Assembly: GCA_902492935.1 (NCBI GenBank)
Contig: CABUNJ010000023.1
Span: forward strand, 1 to 40,678
Length of the DNA: 40,678 nt
Source of the DNA: an uncultured Collinsella sp.
GTDB taxonomy: Bacteria > Actinomycetota > Coriobacteriia > Coriobacteriales > Coriobacteriaceae
Direction: 5' to 3'
The notes beneath the pieces were generated by a model. The model was not told where the DNA came from. It saw nothing but the letters and a program-made list of their open reading frames with translations, and did no database searches. A program made the translations under genes and the position numbers. This document shows positions 29,592-36,929 of this stretch, in pieces; within the stretch, counting starts at the first letter, position 1; the number at the start of each line of letters is the position of its first letter.

Positions 29592-32045
29592 CTAGCCTCG
29601 GACCTCGCCGTTTACGCCCTTGCACACCTTGGTGACGATCTTCTGGTGCGCCTTCTCGACCTCTTCGCTGGTGAGCGTGTGGTCGTCGGAGCGATACGTA
29701 AGCGCAAAGGCCATGGATTTCTTGCCCTTGCCGATGCGGACCGGATCGCGGTAGACGTCGAACAGGCGCACGCCCTCGAGCAGTTTGCCGCCGGCACTCG
29801 TAATACGACGCTCAAGATCCTCGCAGGTCACAGTGTTGTCGACCACGATAGCAAGGTCGTGCTCAACGGCCGGGTACTGCGAGAACTCACGGTAGTTCTC
29901 CTGGTTGCGGGCGCCCTTGATCAGCTTGTCCAGGTCGAGCTCAAAGGCAACGACGACCTCGTCAATGCCCATAGCCTCGCGTGCCTCGGGGTGGATCTCG
30001 CCAACCCAGCCCAGCACGGTACCGCCCGAGAGCACCTCGGCAGCACGACCCGGCTGCAGGAAGGCATAGCTCTCGCCCTCGACGGGACGGAAGCGAACCT
30101 TCTCGATGCGCAGCTGAGCAAGCAGCTCCTCGACGATGCCCTTGCCAAAGAAGAAGCGCAGCTTGCGGTACTTCATGCTCCAGGACTGCTCGCTCCACTG
30201 GCCCGAGAGCACACCCGCCACGGACTTGGTCTCCTTGGGCAGGCTGGCGTTCTCGCGACCGTGGAACAGGCTGCCGACCTCGTACAGGTGCACGTTGGGC
30301 GTACCGTGCGCCTCGTTGTAGGCCACGGACTGTAGCAGGCCCGGCAGCAGCGAACGACGCATCTCGGTCTGCTCGGCCACCAGCGGGTTCATGAGAACCA
30401 CGGGGCAGCCGCGGCCCTCGGTGGACATGCCAATCTTCTCCAGGTCGCCCGGGGCGGCAAAGCCAAAGGTCGTGGTCTCGTTGAGGCCGCAGGCGCGCAG
30501 GATCTCGCCGACCTTGCGAGTGAGCTTCTGCTCGCGGGTCAGGCCGCCAATGTGGTTCTTGGCAGCCGGGATGGTCGCCGTCACGCGGCCCATGCCCCAT
30601 AGGCGCAGGACCTCCTCAATCAGGTCAATCTCGCGCGGCAGGTCGGGACGGAAGCTCGGCGGGGTAACCATGAAGTCCTCGCCGTCGCGCTCGACGGTGC
30701 AGCCCAGGCGGGTGAGCGAACGCTCGATAAAGTCGGGCTCGATGTCGGCGCCGCAGATGGCGCGTACGCGGGCCAGGCGCAGCTTAATGCTGTCGATGGT
30801 CTTGGGCGCGGGAAAAACGTCGACATAGCCGGGAGCAACCTCGCCGCCGGCGATCTCCTCAATGAGCGCGCACGTCACATTGGCGACGTCCACGCAGCCG
30901 GCCTCGTCGACCTGGCGCTCAAAGCGAATGGAGGCGTCGGAAATCAGCGACAGATCGCGGCTGGTGTGCGAGGTGCGACCGGCGTTGAAGCAGGCACTCT
31001 CGACCATCACGTCGACGGTGTCGTCCTCGATCTCGGAATCCATGCCGCCCATAACGCCGGCCAACGCCACGGGGCGCTCGCCGTCGGTGATGAGGCCCAT
31101 GCCGGCGTCGAGCGTGCGCTCCTCGCCGTCGAGCGTCGTGAACTTCTCGCCCTGCTGGGCGGCGCGAACCACCACGCGGCGATGACCATCGCGCTCGGCA
31201 AAGGTGTCCAGGTCAAAGGCGTGCAGCGGCTGACCGGTGAGCATCATCACGTAGTTGGTGATGTCGACGATGTTGTTGTGCGGGCGCACGCCCAGGGCGT
31301 TGAGGCGCTTGACCATCCAGTCGGGCGACGGACCGACCTTCACGTTGCGCACGATGCGGGCAACATAGCGGTCGCAGAGGCCCTCGTCGGCGATCTCGAC
31401 CGAAAGCTCGTCATCGGTCGCGCGGCCGGTCTCGGCCTTGATGGCAGGCAGCTCAACGTGGAAATCGCGGTCGAAGATGGCGCCGGTCTCGCGGGCCATG
31501 CCGATCATGGACAGGCAATCGGGACGGTTGGGCGTGATCTCGCAGTCGAGCACAGTGTCGCTCGAGCCCACGTACTCGGCAAACGGCATGCCGCAGGGCG
31601 TATCTTCGGGCAGGATCATAATGCCGGAGTGGTCGCCGCCCAGGCCGAGCTCGCGCGCGGAGCAGTTCATGCCCATGGACACGACGCCGCGAAGCTTGCT
31701 CTTCTTGATCTTGACGTCGCCGGGCAGAACCGCGCCGATCATGGCCGTGACGATGTGGTCGCCGGCCTCGAAGTTCTGCGCGCCGCAGACGATCTGCAGC
31801 GGAGCGGGGTTACCGTCGGCGTCGAGATTCTTGTCGCCCACATCGACCGAGCACACATACATGTGGTCGCTATCGGGGTGCGGGGTCTTGGTGAGCACCT
31901 TGGCGGTCACCACGTGGTCGAAGGATTCTCCCACAGTGTCAATCGCCTCGACCTCGGTGCCGGTACGGATATATTCGTCCGAAAGGGTCTTGGGATCCTC
32001 CGGAATATCGATCATGGTCTTGAGCCAGTCGTAAGAAACACGCAT
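29592..32045 (-). CDS. pheT: Phenylalanyl-tRNA synthetase beta subunit
   Basis: This is the large subunit of the alpha2-beta2 class II enzyme that charges tRNA-Phe. Its 817 residues carry an N-terminal EMAP-like tRNA-binding domain (VVTAKVLTKTPHPDSDHMYV), the B3/B4 editing domain, B5 (near TIDSIKLRLARV), a catalytic-like domain with LNETTTFGFA, and the C-terminal anticodon-binding FDX-ACB domain (FSQYPAVEHDLAIVV to the end). AAAGGAGAG precedes the ATG. The gene lies 184 bases after pheS, a wider gap than usual, filled by a palindromic element. Confidence 0.96.
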   Translation of the reverse strand: MRVSYDWLKTMIDIPEDPKTLSDEYIRTGTEVEAIDTVGESFDHVVTAKVLTKTPHPDSDHMYVCSVDVGDKNLDADGNPAPLQIVCGAQNFEAGDHIVTAMIGAVLPGDVKIKKSKLRGVVSMGMNCSARELGLGGDHSGIMILPEDTPCGMPFAEYVGSSDTVLDCEITPNRPDCLSMIGMARETGAIFDRDFHVELPAIKAETGRATDDELSVEIADEGLCDRYVARIVRNVKVGPSPDWMVKRLNALGVRPHNNIVDITNYVMMLTGQPLHAFDLDTFAERDGHRRVVVRAAQQGEKFTTLDGEERTLDAGMGLITDGERPVALAGVMGGMDSEIEDDTVDVMVESACFNAGRTSHTSRDLSLISDASIRFERQVDEAGCVDVANVTCALIEEIAGGEVAPGYVDVFPAPKTIDSIKLRLARVRAICGADIEPDFIERSLTRLGCTVERDGEDFMVTPPSFRPDLPREIDLIEEVLRLWGMGRVTATIPAAKNHIGGLTREQKLTRKVGEILRACGLNETTTFGFAAPGDLEKIGMSTEGRGCPVVLMNPLVAEQTEMRRSLLPGLLQSVAYNEAHGTPNVHLYEVGSLFHGRENASLPKETKSVAGVLSGQWSEQSWSMKYRKLRFFFGKGIVEELLAQLRIEKVRFRPVEGESYAFLQPGRAAEVLSGGTVLGWVGEIHPEAREAMGIDEVVVAFELDLDKLIKGARNQENYREFSQYPAVEHDLAIVVDNTVTCEDLERRITSAGGKLLEGVRLFDVYRDPVRIGKGKKSMAFALTYRSDDHTLTSEEVEKAHQKIVTKVCKGVNGEVRG

Positions 32046-32126
32046 CTAGCTCTCCTTTCATACTGAAAGCCTGCGAAGAGATGCAGGTGGAAACTTCAAC
32101 TTTGTGAACATTCCTTACAAAGCGAG

Positions 32127-32224
32127 GGTTGTCCAAGTGCGGCAGATCGGCCCGAAAGAGGAGCGCCGCGTACTTTGGTACGCAAGCGACGAATGAGCGC
32201 CGAGGTGCCGTGCTTGGGCAAGCC
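32127..32224. repeat. Long imperfect palindrome B between pheS and pheT (about 98 bp)
   Basis: The left arm reads GGTTGTCCAAGTGCGGCA; the right arm, inverted, reads GGCTTGCCCAAGCACGGCA. The core is the perfect hairpin GCGTAC-TTTG-GTACGC, flanked by GAGCGCCG on the left and GAGCGCCGAGG on the right. It begins 5 bases after the pheS stop codon and would fold as a long hairpin in the pheST mRNA. The outer GGTTGTCC is shared with palindrome A at 20830. Confidence 0.6.
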
Positions 32225-32229
32225 GCAGC

Positions 32230-33306
32230 CTAGAACTGGTTCAAGAACCTCATGTCACCAGTCATGAGCGTGCGCAGGTCGGGCAGGTCGTAGCGCAGGG
32301 CCGCGACGCGCTCGGCGCCAATGCCAAAGGCGAAGCCGGTGTACTTCTCGGGGTCGATGCCGCAGTTGATAAGGACGTTGGGGTCGACCATGCCGCAGCC
32401 CAGGATCTCGATCCAGCCGCTGTGCTTGCAGAAGTTGCAGCCCTTGCCGCCGCAGACGTGGCAGCTCACGTCCACCTCGCAGCTGGGCTCGGTGAAGGGG
32501 AAGAAGTGCGGGCGGTAGCGCGTCTTGCGGTCCTCGCCAAACATGCACTTAACAAAGTAGTCGAGCGTGCCCTTGAGGTCGCCAAAGGTGATGCCCTCGT
32601 CGACGACCAGGCCCTCGATCTGGTTGAACTGCGGCAGGTGGCAGGCGTCGGCCGTGTCGGGACGATAGACGGTGCCCGGGCAGATCATGTAGATGGGCGG
32701 CTTTTGCGACTCCATGGTGTGGATCTGCACGCCCGAGGTCTGGGTGCGCAGCAGCACGTCGGACTCGCCGTGGGCATGAGCCTCGGGGTGCGCGACGCTG
32801 CCGGGGTTGTTGTCGACCACGTAGAAGGTATCGCGGGCCGAACGGCTCGGGTGATCCATGGGGGCGTTGAGCGCGGTGAAGTTGTAGTAGGAGGTGTCGA
32901 CCATGGGGCCGGACTCGACGGTGTAGCCGATGCCGCAGAAGATGTCCTCGGCCTCCTCGATGATCTGCTTGATCAGGTGCTGGTGGCCGATCTGCGGACG
33001 GATGCCCGGCAGCGTGATGTCGACGGCATCGTGCTCGAGTGCGTGCTTGAGGGCGGCGGCCTTCATCTCGGTGGTGCGCTCGTCGAGCATGCCCTCGATC
33101 AGCTGGCGCATCTCGTTGGCGCGCTTGCCCATCACGGGACGATCCTCGGGGGCGAGCTTGCCCATCATGCGCATCAGGCCGGTGATGCGGCCCTTGCGAC
33201 CGAGCAGCTCAACGCGTGCAGCCTCGAGCTTGGCGGCGTCGTCGGCGCCTGCAACGAGCTCCTTGGCCTCTTCCTCGAGTTTGACCAGATCATCAATCAG
33301 ACTCAT
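32230..33306 (-). CDS. pheS: Phenylalanyl-tRNA synthetase alpha subunit
   Basis: This is the catalytic subunit of the enzyme. The 358-residue protein has an N-terminal coiled coil (about 1-85), class II motif 1 around GIRPQIGHQHLIKQIIEE, motif 2 near YRPDTADACHLPQFNQIEG, and motif 3, FGIGAERVAALRYDLPDLR, near the end. AAAGGGAAG precedes the ATG. It is the first gene of the T-box-controlled pheS-pheT unit. Confidence 0.97.
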   Translation of the reverse strand: MSLIDDLVKLEEEAKELVAGADDAAKLEAARVELLGRKGRITGLMRMMGKLAPEDRPVMGKRANEMRQLIEGMLDERTTEMKAAALKHALEHDAVDITLPGIRPQIGHQHLIKQIIEEAEDIFCGIGYTVESGPMVDTSYYNFTALNAPMDHPSRSARDTFYVVDNNPGSVAHPEAHAHGESDVLLRTQTSGVQIHTMESQKPPIYMICPGTVYRPDTADACHLPQFNQIEGLVVDEGITFGDLKGTLDYFVKCMFGEDRKTRYRPHFFPFTEPSCEVDVSCHVCGGKGCNFCKHSGWIEILGCGMVDPNVLINCGIDPEKYTGFAFGIGAERVAALRYDLPDLRTLMTGDMRFLNQF

Positions 33307-33392
33307 GTCTTCCCTTTCGTCTCTCGCGCTCCCCGCTTGCCGAGGCGGCTACCGCCGTCTGACGTTGCGAAAACGCGGCCCGGTTCGGTAAC

Positions 33393-33680
33393 AAAAAACC
33401 GCCCTCGGGCATGTGCATTGCCCAAGGACGGTTAAATTCCGCGGTACCACCTTGTTTGACCCGGCGGATGTCTGGCCCGCCGCGCCCACTCTGCGCCTCT
33501 TGTCGCGAGGCTCACGGCTTCCCTACTGAGGCTTTGCTGCCACTGGCCGCGCGCCCGTTGAGGTCGCTGCTCGGGAGTGAACGCTTGGCCCTTGTCACCG
33601 CAGGAAGGCTTGCAGCCCATGACCTTCCCTCTCTTGCCGGCGACACGGCGGGCAAAACCCTCTCCGTCAACGCATTGGGC
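33393..33680 (-). promoter_or_regulatory. T-box riboswitch of pheST (specifier UUC)
   Basis: On the minus strand the T-box sequence AAGGTGGTACCGCGG (33439-33453) is followed by a terminator (CCGTCCT/AGGGCGG, 33425-33431 with 33399-33405, then TTTTTT). Upstream is a stem I-like region with AGAGAGGGAAGG and a hairpin GGAAGG/CCTTCC. A TTC at 33579-33581 in CGTTCACTC is the likely specifier codon for phenylalanine. The UGGU in the bulge fits tRNA-Phe with discriminator A, as encoded at 8883-8955. Uncharged tRNA-Phe should favour the antiterminator and switch pheST on. Confidence 0.9.
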
Positions 33681-33810
33681 TATAGGATAACACATTTCGC
33701 GAGCGCATCGCCGCGTTCCGTTTTGTTCGTGCTGGGTACAAGGCAGGTAGTTGTGCAAACTGGCCGTGCATCCGCCTGCGGCGCTCGGCCTGCGAGATTA
33801 AGGATACGGT
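33681..33810. other. Divergent promoter region between the T-box and the M32 gene
   Basis: A TATCCT on the minus strand (33684-33689) may be the -10 for the T-box transcript, without a clear -35. For the plus strand I see no convincing promoter; AAGGATA precedes the carboxypeptidase ATG as its Shine-Dalgarno. Confidence 0.35.
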
Positions 33811-35394
33811 ATGGGAAAGAAACTCGATAAGACGGCCAAGGCCGCCGTGGCAAAGGCCGCCAAGGGAGTCAAGGCCGCTAAAGTCGACAAGGCCGTCAAG
33901 AAGTTCCGCAAACTCGAGGGCAAACTGTGGACCCGCGAGTACCTGCTCAAGATTGCCGAGTTCGATGGCGCGACGATTGCTCCTGCCAACGGTGCTGCCG
34001 CCCGCGCCGACGCCATGGGCACGCTTGCCGGCGAGCATCACAAGCTGCTGACCAGCGAGAAGTCCGTTGAGCTCGTACGCTCGTTAGCGCGCGAGACCGT
34101 CGCCGGCGGCAAAATCGACGACCCTCAGCTGCTCGACGAGATCCGCGTGCTCGGCCGCGACCAGCGCGAGGCAAGCGCCATCCCCACTGAAGAGGCCGAG
34201 GCCTGGACCAGGCTCACCTGCGAGGCCGATGCCGTGTGGCACAAGGCCAAGACGGCCAATGACTGGGCGAGCTTTGAGCCCTATGCGGATAGAATCGTCG
34301 CCCAACTTAAGCATCAGGCAGAGCTCATGGACCCCAAGCGCGACCCATACGACGTTTGGCTCGACCAGTACGAGCGCGGCCTTTCTGCCAAGAGCTTCGA
34401 CGCGTTTTGCGACGAGGTCAAGGCCACGGTCGTGCCGCTCGTGCACGCCATCGGCGAGCGCGGCCAGCAACCGGCTGCCGACTTTTTGCACGCCCGCGTG
34501 CCCGAGGCCGCCCAGCGCGCCATGAGCTTCGACCTTATGAAGCTCGTCGGCCTGAACCTGGACGACACCACGCTTGCCTTTACCGAGCACCCGTTTAGCG
34601 AGGGCTTTGCCGTGGGTGACGCGCGCATCGCGACACACATCTACGAGGACGATTGCATCTCCAACGTCTTCAGCATCATCCACGAGGCGGGACACGCCAT
34701 GTACGAGCTGGGCGTGAACCCCGCCTATGCGCGCACATGCCTGGAGGGTGGCACCTCCATGGGCATCCACGAGAGCCAGAGCCGCTTTTTCGAGAACACC
34801 GTGGGTCGCAGCCGCGCCTTTATGGGACCGCTGCTCGAGGTGCTGCGCCGCCACGCACCCGAGGTCTACGGCGACGTCGACGAGGACACGCTCTACCACG
34901 CCGTGAACATCGCGCAGCCTTCGCTGATCCGCACCGAGGCCGACGAGCTCACCTATCCGCTGCACGTTATGGTGCGCTACGAGATCGAGCGCATGCTGTT
35001 TGCCGGCGAGGCCACGGCCAAGGACATCCCCGCGCTTTGGAACCGCTTTATGGACGAGTACCTGGGCATTCCCGTTCCCGACGACACGCACGGCTGCCTG
35101 CAGGATACGCACTGGAGCGGTGGCTCGTTTGGCTACTTCCCCACGTATGCGCTGGGCAGTGCCTACGATGCCATGTTTGTGCCGGCCATGTGCCGCGACG
35201 GTGTCGACCTCAACGGCGCCTGTGCGAGCGGCGACCTGACACCCGTCCGCGCCTGGCTGGGCGAGCACATTTGGCAGTGGGGCCGCGCCAAGGACGCGCC
35301 GGAGCTCATCAAGGGCGCGTGCGGCATGGCGTTCGATGCCCGCTACTACTGCAGCTACCTACAGGACAAGTTCACCACGCTCTACGAGCTGTAA
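33811..35394 (+). CDS. M32-family metallocarboxypeptidase
   Basis: This 527-residue protein is a zinc carboxypeptidase of family M32 (thermostable carboxypeptidase 1 type), which trims C-terminal residues from peptides in the cytosol. The zinc motif HEAGH is at 291-295, within the family block SIIHEAGHAMYELG. Further blocks are GIHESQSRFFENTVGRS, TEADELTYPLHVMVRYEIE and DTHWSGGSFGYFPTYALG. The first 40 residues are an unusual Lys/Ala-rich tail, not needed for the family fold. The ATG has AAGGATA upstream. It stands alone on the plus strand with its own terminator. Confidence 0.94.
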   Translation: MGKKLDKTAKAAVAKAAKGVKAAKVDKAVKKFRKLEGKLWTREYLLKIAEFDGATIAPANGAAARADAMGTLAGEHHKLLTSEKSVELVRSLARETVAGGKIDDPQLLDEIRVLGRDQREASAIPTEEAEAWTRLTCEADAVWHKAKTANDWASFEPYADRIVAQLKHQAELMDPKRDPYDVWLDQYERGLSAKSFDAFCDEVKATVVPLVHAIGERGQQPAADFLHARVPEAAQRAMSFDLMKLVGLNLDDTTLAFTEHPFSEGFAVGDARIATHIYEDDCISNVFSIIHEAGHAMYELGVNPAYARTCLEGGTSMGIHESQSRFFENTVGRSRAFMGPLLEVLRRHAPEVYGDVDEDTLYHAVNIAQPSLIRTEADELTYPLHVMVRYEIERMLFAGEATAKDIPALWNRFMDEYLGIPVPDDTHGCLQDTHWSGGSFGYFPTYALGSAYDAMFVPAMCRDGVDLNGACASGDLTPVRAWLGEHIWQWGRAKDAPELIKGACGMAFDARYYCSYLQDKFTTLYEL

Positions 35395-35416
35395 GGCATA
35401 ACCGACACGCCAACGC

Positions 35417-35458
35417 AAAGGGGACGCCGCGGAACCAATCCGCAGCGCCCCCTTTTTT
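35417..35458 (+). terminator. Terminator of the M32 carboxypeptidase gene
   Basis: AAAGGGG..GCGGA and TCCGC..GCCCCCTTT form an imperfect stem of about 14 pairs, followed by TTTTTT. It lies 22 bases after the stop codon. Confidence 0.85.
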
Positions 35459-35489
35459 CACCTAGTCGTTTAAGAACGTCCCCAATGAC

Positions 35490-35513
35490 TACGCGGTTTG
35501 GTAAAACCGCGTA
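35490..35513. repeat. Perfect 10-bp hairpin after glmM
   Basis: TACGCGGTTT (35490-35499) pairs with AAACCGCGTA (35504-35513) around a 4-base loop, directly after the glmM stop. No T run follows on the minus strand, so it is not a standard terminator. Next to it lies AAGAACGTCCCCAATGAC, a type of sequence found in REP elements of some bacteria. Confidence 0.5.
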
Positions 35514-35514
35514 A

Positions 35515-36846
35515 CTAAAGAGCCTCCAGAGCACTTGCGATGCGCTTCATGGCGACGTCGGCGGTGGCTTGGTCGGGGGCTTCGGCCAAAACGCGAATCA
35601 CCGACTCGGTTCCGCTCTTGCGCACGAGCACGCGGCCCTCGCCTGCCAGCGCAGCCTCGGCCTCGGCGATGGCGTTCTGCACGCCCATGTTCTCGAGCGC
35701 GGCGTCCTTGTCCGCCACGTGCACGGCCACCTGCGCCTGCGGCAGCAGCTTGCACGGAGCCGTGAGCTGCGAGAGCGTCTCGCGCTCGGCACGAATCACT
35801 TCCATCACGCGCAGCGAGGTCATAATGCCGTCGCCCGTGCGCTCGATATCGCCAAAGATCGTATGGCCCGTCTGCTCGCCACCCAGGCTGTAGCCGCCCT
35901 CGCGCATCTTGGCATACACGTGACGGTCGCCCACGCCGCTGGTCACGGCGCTCAGACCGGCAAGCTCCAGCGACTTGACCAGGCCAAAGTTGCTGGCAAT
36001 CGTCGGCACCACGGTACCGCCCGAGAGTCGCCCGTGCTTGTTCAGATACACGCCGCACACGTACAGGATCTGGTCGCCGTCTACCACGCGACCGCGCTCA
36101 TCCACGGCCAGGCAGCGGTCGGCATCGCCGTCGTAGGCAAAGCCCACGTCCAGCCCCTGCTCCACCACGTGGCGCTGCAGGCGCTCCATATGCGTGGAGC
36201 CACAGTCGACGTTGATGTTAAAACCATCGGGCGCGGCATTGATTACGCGCACGTCGGCGCCGAGCGCGTCGAACACTGGCTTGGCCACCGAGGATGCCGA
36301 GCCGTTGGCGCAGTCGATACCGATCTTGACGCCCTGCAGCGAAAAGTTCGCACTGGCGATGAGCGAAGCAATGTAGCGGTTGCGGCCCTGCATGTAGTCC
36401 ACCGTGGCGCCGATGTGGTTGCCCGTGGCCAGCGGCACCTCGCTCTTGCCATCGATATAGTCCTCGATGAGCTCTAGTACGTCCTCGTCCATCTTAAAGC
36501 CGTCGCTGTTGACAAGCTTAATGCCGTTATCACAAAACGGGTTGTGGCTCGCGCTGATCATGATGCCGCAATCGAAGCAGCCTTCCACGGTCTGATGCGC
36601 TACGCCCGGCGTGGGGATCACGTGCAGCATATAGGCGTCCGCACCGCTCGCGACCAAGCCGCTCACCAGCGCCGCCTCGAACATATAACTCGAGCGACGT
36701 GTGTCCTTGCCCACGATGACGCGCGCCTTAGCACTGCGGTTGGCGCCGTAATACCAGCCCACAAAACGGCCAATCTTATAAGCGTGTTCTACCGTCAGCC
36801 CAACGTTGGCCTCACCGCGAAAGCCGTCGGTGCCAAAGTACTTCAT
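35515..36846 (-). CDS. glmM: Phosphoglucosamine mutase
   Basis: GlmM turns glucosamine-6-phosphate into glucosamine-1-phosphate on the way to UDP-GlcNAc and peptidoglycan. The 443-residue protein starts MKYFGTDGFRGEAN. It has the phosphoserine loop ISASHNPFCDNGIK with the active-site serine at residue 100, the metal loop YDGDADRCLAVDE, the substrate loop GGEQTGHTIF and the C-terminal phosphate-binding RKSGTESVIRV. The start has GGAGAGCGC upstream. A terminator lies only about 15 bases before the start, so its promoter must be further upstream or overlap that hairpin. Confidence 0.96.
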   Translation of the reverse strand: MKYFGTDGFRGEANVGLTVEHAYKIGRFVGWYYGANRSAKARVIVGKDTRRSSYMFEAALVSGLVASGADAYMLHVIPTPGVAHQTVEGCFDCGIMISASHNPFCDNGIKLVNSDGFKMDEDVLELIEDYIDGKSEVPLATGNHIGATVDYMQGRNRYIASLIASANFSLQGVKIGIDCANGSASSVAKPVFDALGADVRVINAAPDGFNINVDCGSTHMERLQRHVVEQGLDVGFAYDGDADRCLAVDERGRVVDGDQILYVCGVYLNKHGRLSGGTVVPTIASNFGLVKSLELAGLSAVTSGVGDRHVYAKMREGGYSLGGEQTGHTIFGDIERTGDGIMTSLRVMEVIRAERETLSQLTAPCKLLPQAQVAVHVADKDAALENMGVQNAIAEAEAALAGEGRVLVRKSGTESVIRVLAEAPDQATADVAMKRIASALEAL

Positions 36847-36860
36847 GCGCTCTCCTTACA

Positions 36861-36892
36861 AAATAGGGGCGGACAGATTGCCTGTCCGCCCC
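36861..36892 (-). terminator. Terminator of the DUF4012 gene
   Basis: GGGGCGGACA (36866-36875) pairs perfectly with 36883-36892 around a 7-base loop; TATTTTG follows on the minus strand. It sits between the DUF4012 gene and glmM. Confidence 0.8.
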
Positions 36893-36929
36893 AAAATGGT
36901 ACTCGATTATCTGCGCTACCAGAAAAACC

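Noticed and set aside
34084..35268. A 394-codon open frame opposite the M32 carboxypeptidase
   Set aside because: Antisense shadow, no start signal, composition typical of a reversed GC-rich gene.
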